64,000 nucleotides of DNA from contig NZ_JAUSUQ010000003.1 in assembly GCF_030814135.1 (NCBI RefSeq), positions 62,001 through 126,000 on the forward strand. Reading direction: 5' to 3'. The position numbers and the translations under genes are program-made. This document shows positions 19,048 to 27,336 of this stretch, piece after piece (position 1 is the first letter of the stretch; each line of letters opens with the position of its first letter). Under the pieces are notes generated by a model. That model worked only from the letters and a program-made list of their open reading frames with translations. It had not been told where the DNA came from and did not search any database. Source of the stretch: Caldalkalibacillus uzonensis (GTDB taxonomy: Bacteria > Bacillota > Bacilli > Caldalkalibacillales > Caldalkalibacillaceae).

Positions 19048-20427
19048 CTATGTTTGGCGCCCTTTGTATTGTTTCAGCTTATCCCTCAAGCTGCGCTCGC
19101 TGATGCCCAGCATCTTGGCTGTCTGTTTGCGGTGGCCTCTGTTTTTTTCCAATGTGGCTTTAATCAGCAGCTCTTCCACTTTTTTAACAGGCAAGCCAAC
19201 CAATGCTTCAATATGGCTTTGAATGGACTGGGAGCCTGGGTGGAGACGGACATGATTGTGGCGCACTTCTTCGGGTAAATCTTTCAGTTGGATCTGATCC
19301 CCCTCACAAATCACCATGGCCGCCTCCACAATATTGGCCAGCTCACGGACATTACCCGGGTAATGATAATTGAGCAGGCATTCATAGGCATCCGGAACAA
19401 CACCTGCGATCTGTTTGCCCAGTTCCTGATTAAAGACTTGAATAAAGTGCTGGATAAGAAACGGCAAATCCTGCCGCCTGTCCCTTAGAGGGGGAAGTGA
19501 AATTTCCAATACATTGAGGCGAAAATACAAGTCTTCCCGAAAAGTACCTTCTTCCACCATTTTTTTTAAATCCCTGTGGGTGGCAGCAATCACCCTCACA
19601 TTCAGTTTAATGCTTTTATTAGCACCCAAGGGAGTGACTTCCCGCTGTTGAAGCACACGCAACAATTTGGCCTGCAAGTGAAGGGGCATGTCCCCAATTT
19701 CATCCAAAAAAATGGTGCCGTTCTGGGCAAGTTGAAACTTCCCTTCTCTGCGGCTGACGGCACCGGTGAAGGCGCCCTTTTCATGGCCGAACAGTTCACT
19801 TTCCAACAGCTGATCGGGGATGGCCGCACAATTGACCACTTCAAACCGCTGGTTCTTGCGCTTGCCGGAAAAATGGATGGCCCGGGCCACCAGTTCTTTT
19901 CCAGTCCCGCTTTCCCCTGAAATCAGCACGTTTGTTTCAATATCTTTGACCTTGTCAATCAGCTCGAATACCCGCCTCATGCGCGGGCTCTTGCCGATGA
20001 TGCCCTCAGAACGGTATTTGTTCTCTAACTCCTGGCGCAAATAGGCCACCTGGCGGTAAAGATGCTGAAAATGGAGGGCTTGCTTCAGCAAGGTCAGCAG
20101 TTCTTCCATATGCAATGGCTTGGTTAAATAGGAATAGGCGCCCTTTTTGATAGCTTCAACGGAAGAGGAAATGGTTCCGTAGGCAGTCATGATAATGACA
20201 ACCATATCCGGCTGCCATTTTTTAATCTCGGTCAGCACATCAATCCCGTTGATCTCCCCCAGTTTCAAGTCCAATAAGCACAAATCAAAGGATTCTTGTT
20301 TCAGCCATTCCACACCTGTCCAGGGGTCGGTGGTGGTTTTCACCTCATATTCATCTTCCAGGGCAAACTGCAACGAAGAACAAATGGAGGCTTCATCATC
20401 GATTACCAGTATCTTGGCCATTGGCAT
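19048..20427 (-). CDS. NtrC-family sigma-54-dependent response regulator
   Basis: 459 residues with three domains. A receiver domain (about 4-118) has acidic residues D10/D11 and phosphoacceptor D53. The AAA+ domain (about 143-370) has Walker A GESGTGKE (171-178) and the sigma-54 contact loop GAFTGA (218-223). A C-terminal Fis-type helix-turn-helix (GHRKQTAKMLGISERSLRDKLKQY) follows. It should drive the sigma-54 promoter of the TAXI-TRAP operon once phosphorylated by the kinase encoded upstream. Either of two ATGs, 20427 or 20421, could be the start; AAGGAG lies before both. It overlaps the kinase gene by 32 bases. Confidence 0.94.
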   Translation of the reverse strand: MPMAKILVIDDEASICSSLQFALEDEYEVKTTTDPWTGVEWLKQESFDLCLLDLKLGEINGIDVLTEIKKWQPDMVVIIMTAYGTISSSVEAIKKGAYSYLTKPLHMEELLTLLKQALHFQHLYRQVAYLRQELENKYRSEGIIGKSPRMRRVFELIDKVKDIETNVLISGESGTGKELVARAIHFSGKRKNQRFEVVNCAAIPDQLLESELFGHEKGAFTGAVSRREGKFQLAQNGTIFLDEIGDMPLHLQAKLLRVLQQREVTPLGANKSIKLNVRVIAATHRDLKKMVEEGTFREDLYFRLNVLEISLPPLRDRRQDLPFLIQHFIQVFNQELGKQIAGVVPDAYECLLNYHYPGNVRELANIVEAAMVICEGDQIQLKDLPEEVRHNHVRLHPGSQSIQSHIEALVGLPVKKVEELLIKATLEKNRGHRKQTAKMLGISERSLRDKLKQYKGRQT

Positions 20428-22447
20428 CCCTCTCCTTGTTAAAGATCAGTGTGATCACCGTTCCTTGCCCGGGTGTGCTTTCCGCAACCAGTCTGCCATT
20501 GTTTTCAGCCACATATTGCTGAGAAAGGGACAGCCCCAGTCCAGTCCCTTTCGGTTTGGTCGTGTAAAATGGTTCAAATGCTTTGTTCAGTTCCTCCATG
20601 CTCATGCCAATCCCTTCATCTTTGATTGCGATATACACGTCTGTCTCATCGGCCCAGGCAGACACATGGAGTGTTAGACCCTCCGCCTGAGCGTCTACCG
20701 CTTTGTTGCGCTTTATCTCCATCGCTTCGATTGCATTGAGGATTAAGTTAATCAACACCTGTTTCATTTGTTGCGCATCAACATTGATGGACAAATCTCT
20801 CTCCAGGTTGGTGCGGACCCGGAACCCCTTCTTTTCAACCGAGGGCTGAAATAAAATAAGGACCGCCTCGATTAATGACTGGACATAGACCGGTTCCTTT
20901 TTGGCTCGCCGTGGTTTGGCGTAATCAATCAAGCCGCCGATCAGCTGATTCAAACGCTCAATTTCTTTGGGAACATGGGTGGCCATCTCCTGCCGGAACA
21001 CAGCGTTTTCAAATTTGGAAGGAATGAGTTCGGCAAATGTTTTGATCGATGTCAGCGGATTGCGGATTTCATGGGCGATGCCAGCGACCAGCTGGCCCAG
21101 GGCCCTGTTTTTTTCCTGGGTAAACAGCTGTTCTCTCAACCGGTACTCTTCCGTGACATCTTCAAAGGAAAGAATAACCCCGGTCACATGCTTTTCGTAA
21201 TCATATAAAGGATAAACATAATAGCGCAAATGATAGGTTGTTTGGCCATCAGGGGCCCAATCATACTCTTCCCCGAGAAATTGCTGTCCCTGGGCAAGCA
21301 CTTGACTGATTTTGCCCTTAAACAGAGCGGAGATGAGCGGAATGTGTGAGTAATGCCTTCCAAGCGGCTTTTCTTCAACTCCCACAATTTCCAGGGCTTT
21401 GGGGTTAAACGAGGTGATCAGACCGTGCCGGTCACAAGTGACAATACCACGCGGGCTGCTATCCAAAATTTGCTCTTTAAATTGCTGGCTGTTCTTGGTT
21501 TCTTCAATTTGATAGGCCAGGCTGCGATTGGCTTCCTGCAGATCTTTGGTTTTGTTGTCCACTTCCTGCTGCAGCTTGCGGTTCCAATACATCCCGTACA
21601 CCATCATCATTAAAGCAATGGCAAAAAGGGAAACGATGACGGTGATCGCTGTCCTCAACCGCTGAGCCACAAGCGCCGGATCCTGGCCAAACCAATGATT
21701 ATAAATCTGGGTGTAATCACCTTCATGAACAACAGTTCTTAATCCTCTGTTTAAGGTGTGCAACAGTTGGTAACGCCCCCCAGGCACAGCCAGGGAATAC
21801 TCCAGAGGCAGCAGATAACCGTCCGCAAACTGGTATTGATTGGCCACGCCATACTCCTGCAGTAAATATTCGGCTGTATGCCGGTTGCCCACAAACACCT
21901 CGGCGCGTCCTCTCTGCAGCAATTCAAACGCCTGTGCCTGGCTGCTGGTCACATGATATTTAACCCGGCGGATATTTCTCAGAAAGTCGTATTCCACGGT
22001 TCCCCGTTGTAAGGCCACAATCCGGTTGGACAGATCGGCCAGACCTTTAATATGGTCTTCATGGGCCGGAACCAGTACCCCTACAGAAGAGGTAAAAAAG
22101 CGGTCGCTGAATTCCATTCTTTCGGCATAATCTGCTGAAAAATGAATGCCCAGGATGACGTCCACCTCGCCATTGGCCAGGGCATCCACACTTTGCTCCA
22201 GATTCAAGGGTACATATTCTACTTCAAGCTGTTGGTATTCCGCTACTTTTTCTAAAATATCGATATTAAAACCTGTTAATGTTCCTTCGTCCATAAATTG
22301 AAACGGAGGCAGGTGAGGATCAACAGCAACCCTGATCTTTCCCTGGCGGTTTGACTCAGCCAAGCCTGCCATATCGCCTGGAGAAAAATTCATTAGTACA
22401 GCACCAATAAGAACCATAACAGTAAAGGATAAACGTGCCAGCATCAT
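20396..22447 (-). CDS. Sensor histidine kinase with periplasmic-binding-protein sensor domain
   Basis: 683 residues. A signal/membrane segment (1-30) is followed by an extracellular SBP_bac_3-type ligand-binding domain (about 36-255), a transmembrane helix (266-288), a coiled-coil linker, a PAS domain (about 320-435), then HisKA with phospho-acceptor H459 (AGIAHEIRNPLTSIK) and an HATPase domain with N, G1 and G2 boxes (LILNAIEAM, DEGIGMS, GTGLGLSL). The SBP-like sensor suggests direct sensing of an amino acid or organic acid. The pairing with a sigma-54 activator and TRAP transporter implies that this ligand is the transported substrate; that link is inference. Confidence 0.93.
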   Translation of the reverse strand: MMLARLSFTVMVLIGAVLMNFSPGDMAGLAESNRQGKIRVAVDPHLPPFQFMDEGTLTGFNIDILEKVAEYQQLEVEYVPLNLEQSVDALANGEVDVILGIHFSADYAERMEFSDRFFTSSVGVLVPAHEDHIKGLADLSNRIVALQRGTVEYDFLRNIRRVKYHVTSSQAQAFELLQRGRAEVFVGNRHTAEYLLQEYGVANQYQFADGYLLPLEYSLAVPGGRYQLLHTLNRGLRTVVHEGDYTQIYNHWFGQDPALVAQRLRTAITVIVSLFAIALMMMVYGMYWNRKLQQEVDNKTKDLQEANRSLAYQIEETKNSQQFKEQILDSSPRGIVTCDRHGLITSFNPKALEIVGVEEKPLGRHYSHIPLISALFKGKISQVLAQGQQFLGEEYDWAPDGQTTYHLRYYVYPLYDYEKHVTGVILSFEDVTEEYRLREQLFTQEKNRALGQLVAGIAHEIRNPLTSIKTFAELIPSKFENAVFRQEMATHVPKEIERLNQLIGGLIDYAKPRRAKKEPVYVQSLIEAVLILFQPSVEKKGFRVRTNLERDLSINVDAQQMKQVLINLILNAIEAMEIKRNKAVDAQAEGLTLHVSAWADETDVYIAIKDEGIGMSMEELNKAFEPFYTTKPKGTGLGLSLSQQYVAENNGRLVAESTPGQGTVITLIFNKERDANGQDTGNR

Positions 22448-22569
22448 GGATGATCCCTCTTTTTATTCTCATTACGTTTGGGCACACTTGTGTTCCTGGT
22501 GAAGTTGTTGCTTTAATCGTATCACAAAGCCTTTCCCTGTGCATGAGGGGAAAAACTTCCTAATGATGC

Positions 22570-22599
22570 AAAAAAACTCCCGCCAGGTAGGACGGGAGT
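22570..22599 (-). terminator. Terminator of the AhpD-like gene
   Basis: ACTCCCG (22576-22582) and CGGGAGT (22593-22599) form a stem with a 10-base loop. On the minus strand it is followed by T6-T7. It separates the AhpD-like gene from the histidine kinase gene. Confidence 0.85.
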
Positions 22600-22643
22600 T
22601 CGTTCCGGCTCTTATATTTCTTGATATGTTGTTATAGAGGTGA

Positions 22644-23027
22644 TCAATGCTTGCGGTGGGGCAGTTCTTCCAGGCAAGCTTGGACCAGGGTGGCCCCATG
22701 ACTCATGGCAATGCCCCCTGTCAAAGCGGCACTGACACCCAGCGCTTCCAAGATCTCAGCATCGGAAGCTCCCTTCTGCAGCGCCTCCTGGGTATGATAC
22801 ATGATGCAATATTCATCCTGGGTGGCCAGTCCGATCCCTAAAGCAATCAAGTGCTTGGTTTTCTGGTCCAGTTTCCCCTTTTTAAAGCAGGCACCTGTAA
22901 AGGCATGATACTGGTCAACCACCTCAGGCAGCTTTTCTTTTAAATCGGCCAATCCGGCCTTATACTCATGAATAAACGCTTCAATTTCAGTGCTGTAATT
23001 GCCATTTTCCATCTGTTCCGTGTTCAT
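22644..23027 (-). CDS. AhpD-like carboxymuconolactone decarboxylase family protein
   Basis: 127 residues from ATG 23027, which has AGGAG eight bases upstream; a GTG at 23036 overlaps that site and is unlikely. The CMD/AhpD fold is indicated by GKLDQKTKHLIALGIGLATQDEYCIMYHTQEALQKGASDAEILEAL. AhpD uses a CxxC-x3-H motif, but only the second Cys and His (C-x3-H, YCIMYH) remain here, as in many small CMD proteins. A peroxide or thiol-related role is possible, yet the substrate is unknown. Monocistronic, with its own terminator. Confidence 0.85.
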   Translation of the reverse strand: MNTEQMENGNYSTEIEAFIHEYKAGLADLKEKLPEVVDQYHAFTGACFKKGKLDQKTKHLIALGIGLATQDEYCIMYHTQEALQKGASDAEILEALGVSAALTGGIAMSHGATLVQACLEELPHRKH

Positions 23028-23104
23028 GTTTTCCACTCCTTTACCAGTGATCCAAGTTTTTCAAACATAGGATTCCCCCTTGCCTCTCTGCTATTCTCAG
23101 TATT

Positions 23105-23215
23105 TTAGGAACGGTTATAATCAATGAGGCGATTGGTGGCGATTTTATACAACCACGGTTTAAAGGACGCCTGCTCTCCATTATTCGAAACAACATGACA
23201 AAAAGCTCTATCCAC
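23105..23215 (-). pseudogene. Remnant of an ECF sigma factor (region 2 fragment)
   Basis: A 36-codon open stretch ending at TAA (23105-23107) translates to a piece containing FKPWLYKIATNRLIDYN, the ECF sigma region 2.3/2.4 pattern (F-[KR]-P-W-L-Y-[KR]-I-A-x-N-x-x-[IL]-D-Y). Codons upstream (VDRAFCHVVSNNGEQAS) fit a sigma helix followed by the usual variable loop. No start with a ribosome binding site, no upstream region 2.1 and no region 4 are present nearby. It appears to be a decayed gene of which only a fragment survives between the AhpD-like gene and trhP2. Confidence 0.6.
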
Positions 23216-23220
23216 TAGGC

Positions 23221-23260
23221 AAAAAAATAACCACCCCCGAAATACCTGCCAGGGATGGTT
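23221..23260 (-). terminator. Terminator of the trhP1-trhP2 genes
   Basis: AACCA-x-CCC (23229-23237) pairs with GGG-x-TGGTT (23252-23260), with one internal mismatch. On the minus strand it is followed by ATTTTTTT. It lies 14 bases after the trhP2 stop. Confidence 0.8.
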
Positions 23261-23274
23261 GCCAGTCACGGTCT

Positions 23275-24525
23275 TTATTTTCTTTTTCTCATCATGTCAT
23301 AGGGATGAACCGGCTGATCCACCTTCATTTTGACCGTCATCATCGGGTGCGGAGCACGTTCTAACGGTTCATTTTCCTCATCCCACATCTCTTTCACGGT
23401 TTGTTTGAAGCGGACAAAGTTGGGGCCAAAGAACTCCACTTCATCACCAACACCGAAGTTGTTACGCTGTTGCAACGTAGCAACCTGGGTGTCCGGGTCA
23501 TAATCCAGTACCAGGGCGGCAAAATCATACTTGGGAATCTTCTCCGGTTTGCCGAACAGCTGGTCCTGTTCAGTGGGATCGCCAAAGTAGAAAGCGGTGG
23601 TCAGTGAACGTTGGGCTGCTTTCCAAATCTCGTCCACCCATTCTTCTTTCAAACGGAAGTTCTGCGGATCCTCACAGTAAGAGTCGATGATTTGACGGTA
23701 CACATTGCACACCGTGGCTATATAATGGATACTTTTCATCCGTCCTTCAATTTTCAGGCTGTCTACCCCGGCGTCAATCAGTAAAGGCAGATGCTCCACC
23801 ATGCTTAAATCTTTGGAACTCATGGTAAACGGATCATGATCCACACTTATCCGCTTGTCGCCATATAACTCATAAGGCCAGCGGCATGACTGGGCGCAGC
23901 CGCCACGGTTCGCATCGCGAGCTGTCATATGATTGGACAGGACACAGCGTCCGGAATAGGAGATACACATTGCCCCGTGAATGAAAGCTTCAATCTCAAT
24001 ATCCACGTTGCGTTTAATCTCCCTGATTTCCTCCAGGGACACCTCCCGGGCCAGGACCACACGGGGAATCCCTTCCTGGGCCCAGAACTGCACTGCCTTC
24101 CAGTTGGTAATGGAAGCTTGGGTGCTGATGTGCATCTCCAAATCGGGGGCAGCGTCACGTCCTAGTTCGATCAAGGCGGGGTCAGCTACAATACAGGCGT
24201 CAATGCCAATGTCATGTAATTTTTTAAAGTAGTCTTTAACCCCTTGCAAATCTTCATTATGGGCAATAATGTTGGCGGCAACATACACTTTGGCTCCGTA
24301 TCGGGAGGCAAAGTCAACCCCTTTAGCCATATCTTCAAAGCTGAAGTTGCCTGCTTTGGCCCTGAGGCCATACTGCTGGCCGCCAATATACACGGCATCA
24401 GCGCCGTATCTGACAGCAAACTGCAGTTTCTCCAAGTTGCCTGCCGGGGCCAATAGTTCAGGCTTTTTCAAAGAAACATTGGCCTGCCCTGTGGCGCATG
24501 TCTCCACTTGTGCTTCGGTCGCCAT
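23275..24525 (-). CDS. trhP2: TrhP2-type U32 family tRNA hydroxylation protein (YrrO-like)
   Basis: 416 residues from ATG 24525 (AAGGAG eight bases upstream); an earlier in-frame ATG has no site. Annotated in many genomes as 'peptidase U32', but E. coli YegQ (TrhP) and Bacillus YrrN/YrrO act in prephenate-dependent hydroxylation of U34 in tRNA. The signature LLAPAGNLEKLQFAVRYGADAVYIGG and the Fe-S cysteine cluster (GAMCISYSGRCVLSN..., RGGCAQSCRWPYE) are intact. The C-terminal beta-barrel (NNFGVGDEVEFFGPN) is present. It follows the shorter paralogue trhP1 by 50 bases. Confidence 0.9.
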   Translation of the reverse strand: MATEAQVETCATGQANVSLKKPELLAPAGNLEKLQFAVRYGADAVYIGGQQYGLRAKAGNFSFEDMAKGVDFASRYGAKVYVAANIIAHNEDLQGVKDYFKKLHDIGIDACIVADPALIELGRDAAPDLEMHISTQASITNWKAVQFWAQEGIPRVVLAREVSLEEIREIKRNVDIEIEAFIHGAMCISYSGRCVLSNHMTARDANRGGCAQSCRWPYELYGDKRISVDHDPFTMSSKDLSMVEHLPLLIDAGVDSLKIEGRMKSIHYIATVCNVYRQIIDSYCEDPQNFRLKEEWVDEIWKAAQRSLTTAFYFGDPTEQDQLFGKPEKIPKYDFAALVLDYDPDTQVATLQQRNNFGVGDEVEFFGPNFVRFKQTVKEMWDEENEPLERAPHPMMTVKMKVDQPVHPYDMMRKRK

Positions 24526-24575
24526 ACGATCCACTCCTTTCTGTGCTAAGGAAGGCACATTATTTTTCCTTCATT

Positions 24576-25505
24576 TTAATAGATCTGTTCCTTAAAATAA
24601 AAACCTGTGCCCAAACGGCGCTCAGGAGGCTGAATCTGCTTGATCTCCTCCAGCCAGCCGCCCAGCTTGGCTTGAAAAGCATCAGCGTCCTGCAGATACA
24701 CATCAATCGCCTGACGGTAAATGCGGGTCACTTGCTCCAGGTATTCCGTTGTCTTGTACATGCCCTCTATCTTCAGGCTGTCAATCCGACCGTCAATGAA
24801 GGCTGGCAGATGCTCCAGCATGCAAATATCCTCATTGCTCATAATGTGTGTGCCGTTGATATCTTCAAACACAGGATAGTGCGTTTCTTCTTCTTTCTTC
24901 TCTTTCAGATACAAGTTGGCTTCTGGCATAGTGGAAACACGTTCTTCTCCAATATGGTTCAAGTAGTTGCGTACCAGCCGGCGTGCAGAATGGAAAATGC
25001 AGGTCATGCCATGGATCTGGGCCTGAATCTCAATATCCACTTGTTTTTTAATTTCTAGCACATTTTCCAGAGACAACTCCCGGGCCACAATGGCTCTTGA
25101 GGCTCCTTTTTTGGCCCAGTAGTGCACTGTCTCATAGTTGGTGGAAGTGGTTTCCGTGTTCCAATGCAAGGGCATTGTTGACCCAATCTCCCACACCGTC
25201 ATCAAAACCGCCGGATCACCGAATACAATACCATCAACACCAGCTTCTTCCAAGCTTTTAAGATAATCTGGCAATGTTTTCAGACGGTCGTTATGGAACA
25301 AAGCATTGACAGCCACATACACTTTAGCTTGCCGGTCATGGGCCACTTGGACTGCCTGTTCAATCTGAGGCAGTTCAAAATCCCCGGCTACTCTCAGACC
25401 GTAGTATTGGTGGCCAATGTATACAGCATCGGCTCCAGCATCAACAAGCCATTCCACTTCGGCGACACTTTTGGCTGTGACCAAAAGTTCAGGTTTCTTT
25501 TTCAT
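24576..25505 (-). CDS. trhP1: TrhP1-type U32 family protein (YrrN-like)
   Basis: 309 residues, the short partner of trhP2, as YrrN is to YrrO in B. subtilis. The N-terminal pattern LLVTAKSVAEVEWLVDAGADAVYIGHQYYGLR matches the U32 barrel. The cysteine cluster seen in TrhP2 is replaced (GMTCIFHSARRLVRNYLN), so this subunit probably lacks the Fe-S cluster and may serve as a partner. The usual upstream methyltransferase gene trmR (yrrM) is not adjacent here. A possible -10 TATAAT (25529-25534, minus strand) stands just before the start. Confidence 0.88.
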   Translation of the reverse strand: MKKKPELLVTAKSVAEVEWLVDAGADAVYIGHQYYGLRVAGDFELPQIEQAVQVAHDRQAKVYVAVNALFHNDRLKTLPDYLKSLEEAGVDGIVFGDPAVLMTVWEIGSTMPLHWNTETTSTNYETVHYWAKKGASRAIVARELSLENVLEIKKQVDIEIQAQIHGMTCIFHSARRLVRNYLNHIGEERVSTMPEANLYLKEKKEEETHYPVFEDINGTHIMSNEDICMLEHLPAFIDGRIDSLKIEGMYKTTEYLEQVTRIYRQAIDVYLQDADAFQAKLGGWLEEIKQIQPPERRLGTGFYFKEQIY

Positions 25506-25621
25506 TCATCATCACCTCTGACGTACACATTATACTACAGACAGGGCAAAAAAGATAATGGCTATGAAAAGGATCACACTTGCATAATTTTGGTTCCCTT
25601 ACCTGTTCCATGTCTACAAAA

Positions 25622-25651
25622 GAAAATGACAGCGGTTAGGCTGCCATTTTC
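25622..25651 (-). terminator. Terminator of the first methionine transporter operon
   Basis: GAAAATG-A-CAGC (25622-25633) pairs with GCTG-C-CATTTTC (25640-25651), with one mismatch. On the minus strand it is followed by TTTTG. It lies about 75 bases after the metQ stop. Confidence 0.75.
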
Positions 25652-25724
25652 CTTTGCTAATCAATTTCATCTGCTGCTATCAAACTTTATCTACTATATA
25701 AACTACATTTCGTAAATATGGTAC

Positions 25725-26603
25725 TTAGAAAGCCACCAGCACATTACCTTCGTAACGTTCCTCAATAAACTGGCGCACCTCTTCAGAGTTAAGCGCTTCA
25801 GCCAGTTTTTGGATTAAAGGATCATTTTCTCTTTCTTTGACAGTGGCCAATACATTCACATACGGATTGTCCTCAGGGCTTTCCAAAATCAGGGCATCCT
25901 CAGCCGGTGTTAAACCAACTTGCAAAGCATAGTTCGTGTTAATAATGGCCAGATCTGCATCTTCATAAACCTGGGCCACCGTGGCTGCTTCCATGCCCTC
26001 AAATTGGAAGTTATGAGGATTTTCTTCAATATCCCGAACCGTGCCATAGAAGCCAACATCATCGGCCAGCTTGATCAGATTATGGGATTCAAGCAACTTT
26101 AGAATGCGGCCCACCTCTGAAACGGAATCAGGATGGAAAATTTTAGCTCTTTCAGGCAGTTCCTCAATGGAATCGTATTTGACAGAGTAACCACCCATCG
26201 GTTCAATGTGTACCCCAGTTACAACCACCAGGTCATAGCCATGTTGTTCATTTTGGCTCTCAAGATAAGGAATGTGTTGGAAGAAGTTGGCATCCAGGTC
26301 ACCTTCAGCTAAATATTGATTAGGCAATACATAGTCACTAAAAACTTCCACTTGCAATTCAATGCCTTCCTCATCCAACAGCGGTTTGACCACTTCATTC
26401 AGTATTTCAGCATGGGGAACCTGAGTTGCTCCCACAACCAGTTTGCCCCCTTCAACCGCAGCCTCTTCCTGGCCCTCTTCCTGTGTGGTTTCTTCCTGAG
26501 TCTCTTCAGGTGCAACCTCTTCTGCCTGATCACCTGCCTCACCACAGGCAGCCAAGCCCAAGGCTAAAACAAAGACTAAAGATAGCAATAATAGTTTTTT
26601 CAT
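25725..26603 (-). CDS. metQ: MetQ, methionine-binding lipoprotein (copy 1)
   Basis: 292 residues. The lipobox ends at C20 (ALGLAAC) and is followed by an unusually Glu/Gln-rich linker of about 35 residues before the NlpA-type domain (GKLVVGATQVPHAEILNEVVKPLLDEEGI). Binds methionine outside the cell for the MetNI ABC transporter. It is the last gene of the metN-metI-metQ operon controlled by a SAM-I riboswitch 5' of metN. The acidic linker probably spaces the domain from the membrane. Confidence 0.93.
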   Translation of the reverse strand: MKKLLLLSLVFVLALGLAACGEAGDQAEEVAPEETQEETTQEEGQEEAAVEGGKLVVGATQVPHAEILNEVVKPLLDEEGIELQVEVFSDYVLPNQYLAEGDLDANFFQHIPYLESQNEQHGYDLVVVTGVHIEPMGGYSVKYDSIEELPERAKIFHPDSVSEVGRILKLLESHNLIKLADDVGFYGTVRDIEENPHNFQFEGMEAATVAQVYEDADLAIINTNYALQVGLTPAEDALILESPEDNPYVNVLATVKERENDPLIQKLAEALNSEEVRQFIEERYEGNVLVAF

Positions 26604-26658
26604 CTCTCTACACCCCTTTTAATGCACAATTTATTGTGTTAGTGATGTATGGTCAACC

Positions 26659-27336
26659 TTACCGTTTGTCAAGAGCTTTGACAATAAGGTCCCCAACCAT
26701 TTGAAATACTTGCACGATGATAATAATAGCGATGGTTGCCACCAGTGTTACATCTTCATAGTTCATCTGGAAGCCCATACGGTAGGCGTAATAACCCAGG
26801 CCGCCGGCACCGACCACACCAGCCATAGCCGTATAGCCGATTAAGGCAATGCCAGTGACGGTTAAACCAGACACCAGAGCAGGTTTGGCTTCAGGGAGCA
26901 GCACTTTAAAAATAATATGCCTGTTGCCAGCCCCCATCGCCTGTGCCGCTTCCACAACCCCTTTGGGAATTTCCCTAAAGGCAATTTCCACCAGGCGGGC
27001 GTAGAAGGGAGCTGCTCCTATAATCAGTGCTGGTATGGCAGCGCTCATACCATAACCCACACCGAAGATCATCCGTACATAGGGAATCAGTAAAATAATC
27101 AGGATGATAAACGGAATGGAGCGAAAAATATTGACAATGGTTCCCGTGACACGATAAAACCACTGATTTTCCCACGGGTTCCCTTTGGCCGTCATATACA
27201 ATAACACACCCAAAGGAATACCTAACAGCGCTGTAAAAAACAGTGAGACCACTGTCATATATATGGTTTCATAAGTGGCAGCCCATAACTCATCAAGATA
27301 AACATGGGGGAACAGCACCTCCCATACCTCCATCAT
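26659..27336 (-). CDS. metI: MetI, methionine ABC transporter permease (copy 1)
   Basis: 225 residues with five to six membrane segments. The EAA loop (GVVEAAQAMGAGNRHIIFKVLLPEA) that docks on MetN is clear. Typical MetI features include NIFRSIPFIILIILLIPY and GAGGLGYYAYRMGFQMNYEDV. It overlaps the metN end by four bases. Forms the membrane pore of the D/L-methionine importer. Confidence 0.95.
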   Translation of the reverse strand: MMEVWEVLFPHVYLDELWAATYETIYMTVVSLFFTALLGIPLGVLLYMTAKGNPWENQWFYRVTGTIVNIFRSIPFIILIILLIPYVRMIFGVGYGMSAAIPALIIGAAPFYARLVEIAFREIPKGVVEAAQAMGAGNRHIIFKVLLPEAKPALVSGLTVTGIALIGYTAMAGVVGAGGLGYYAYRMGFQMNYEDVTLVATIAIIIIVQVFQMVGDLIVKALDKR

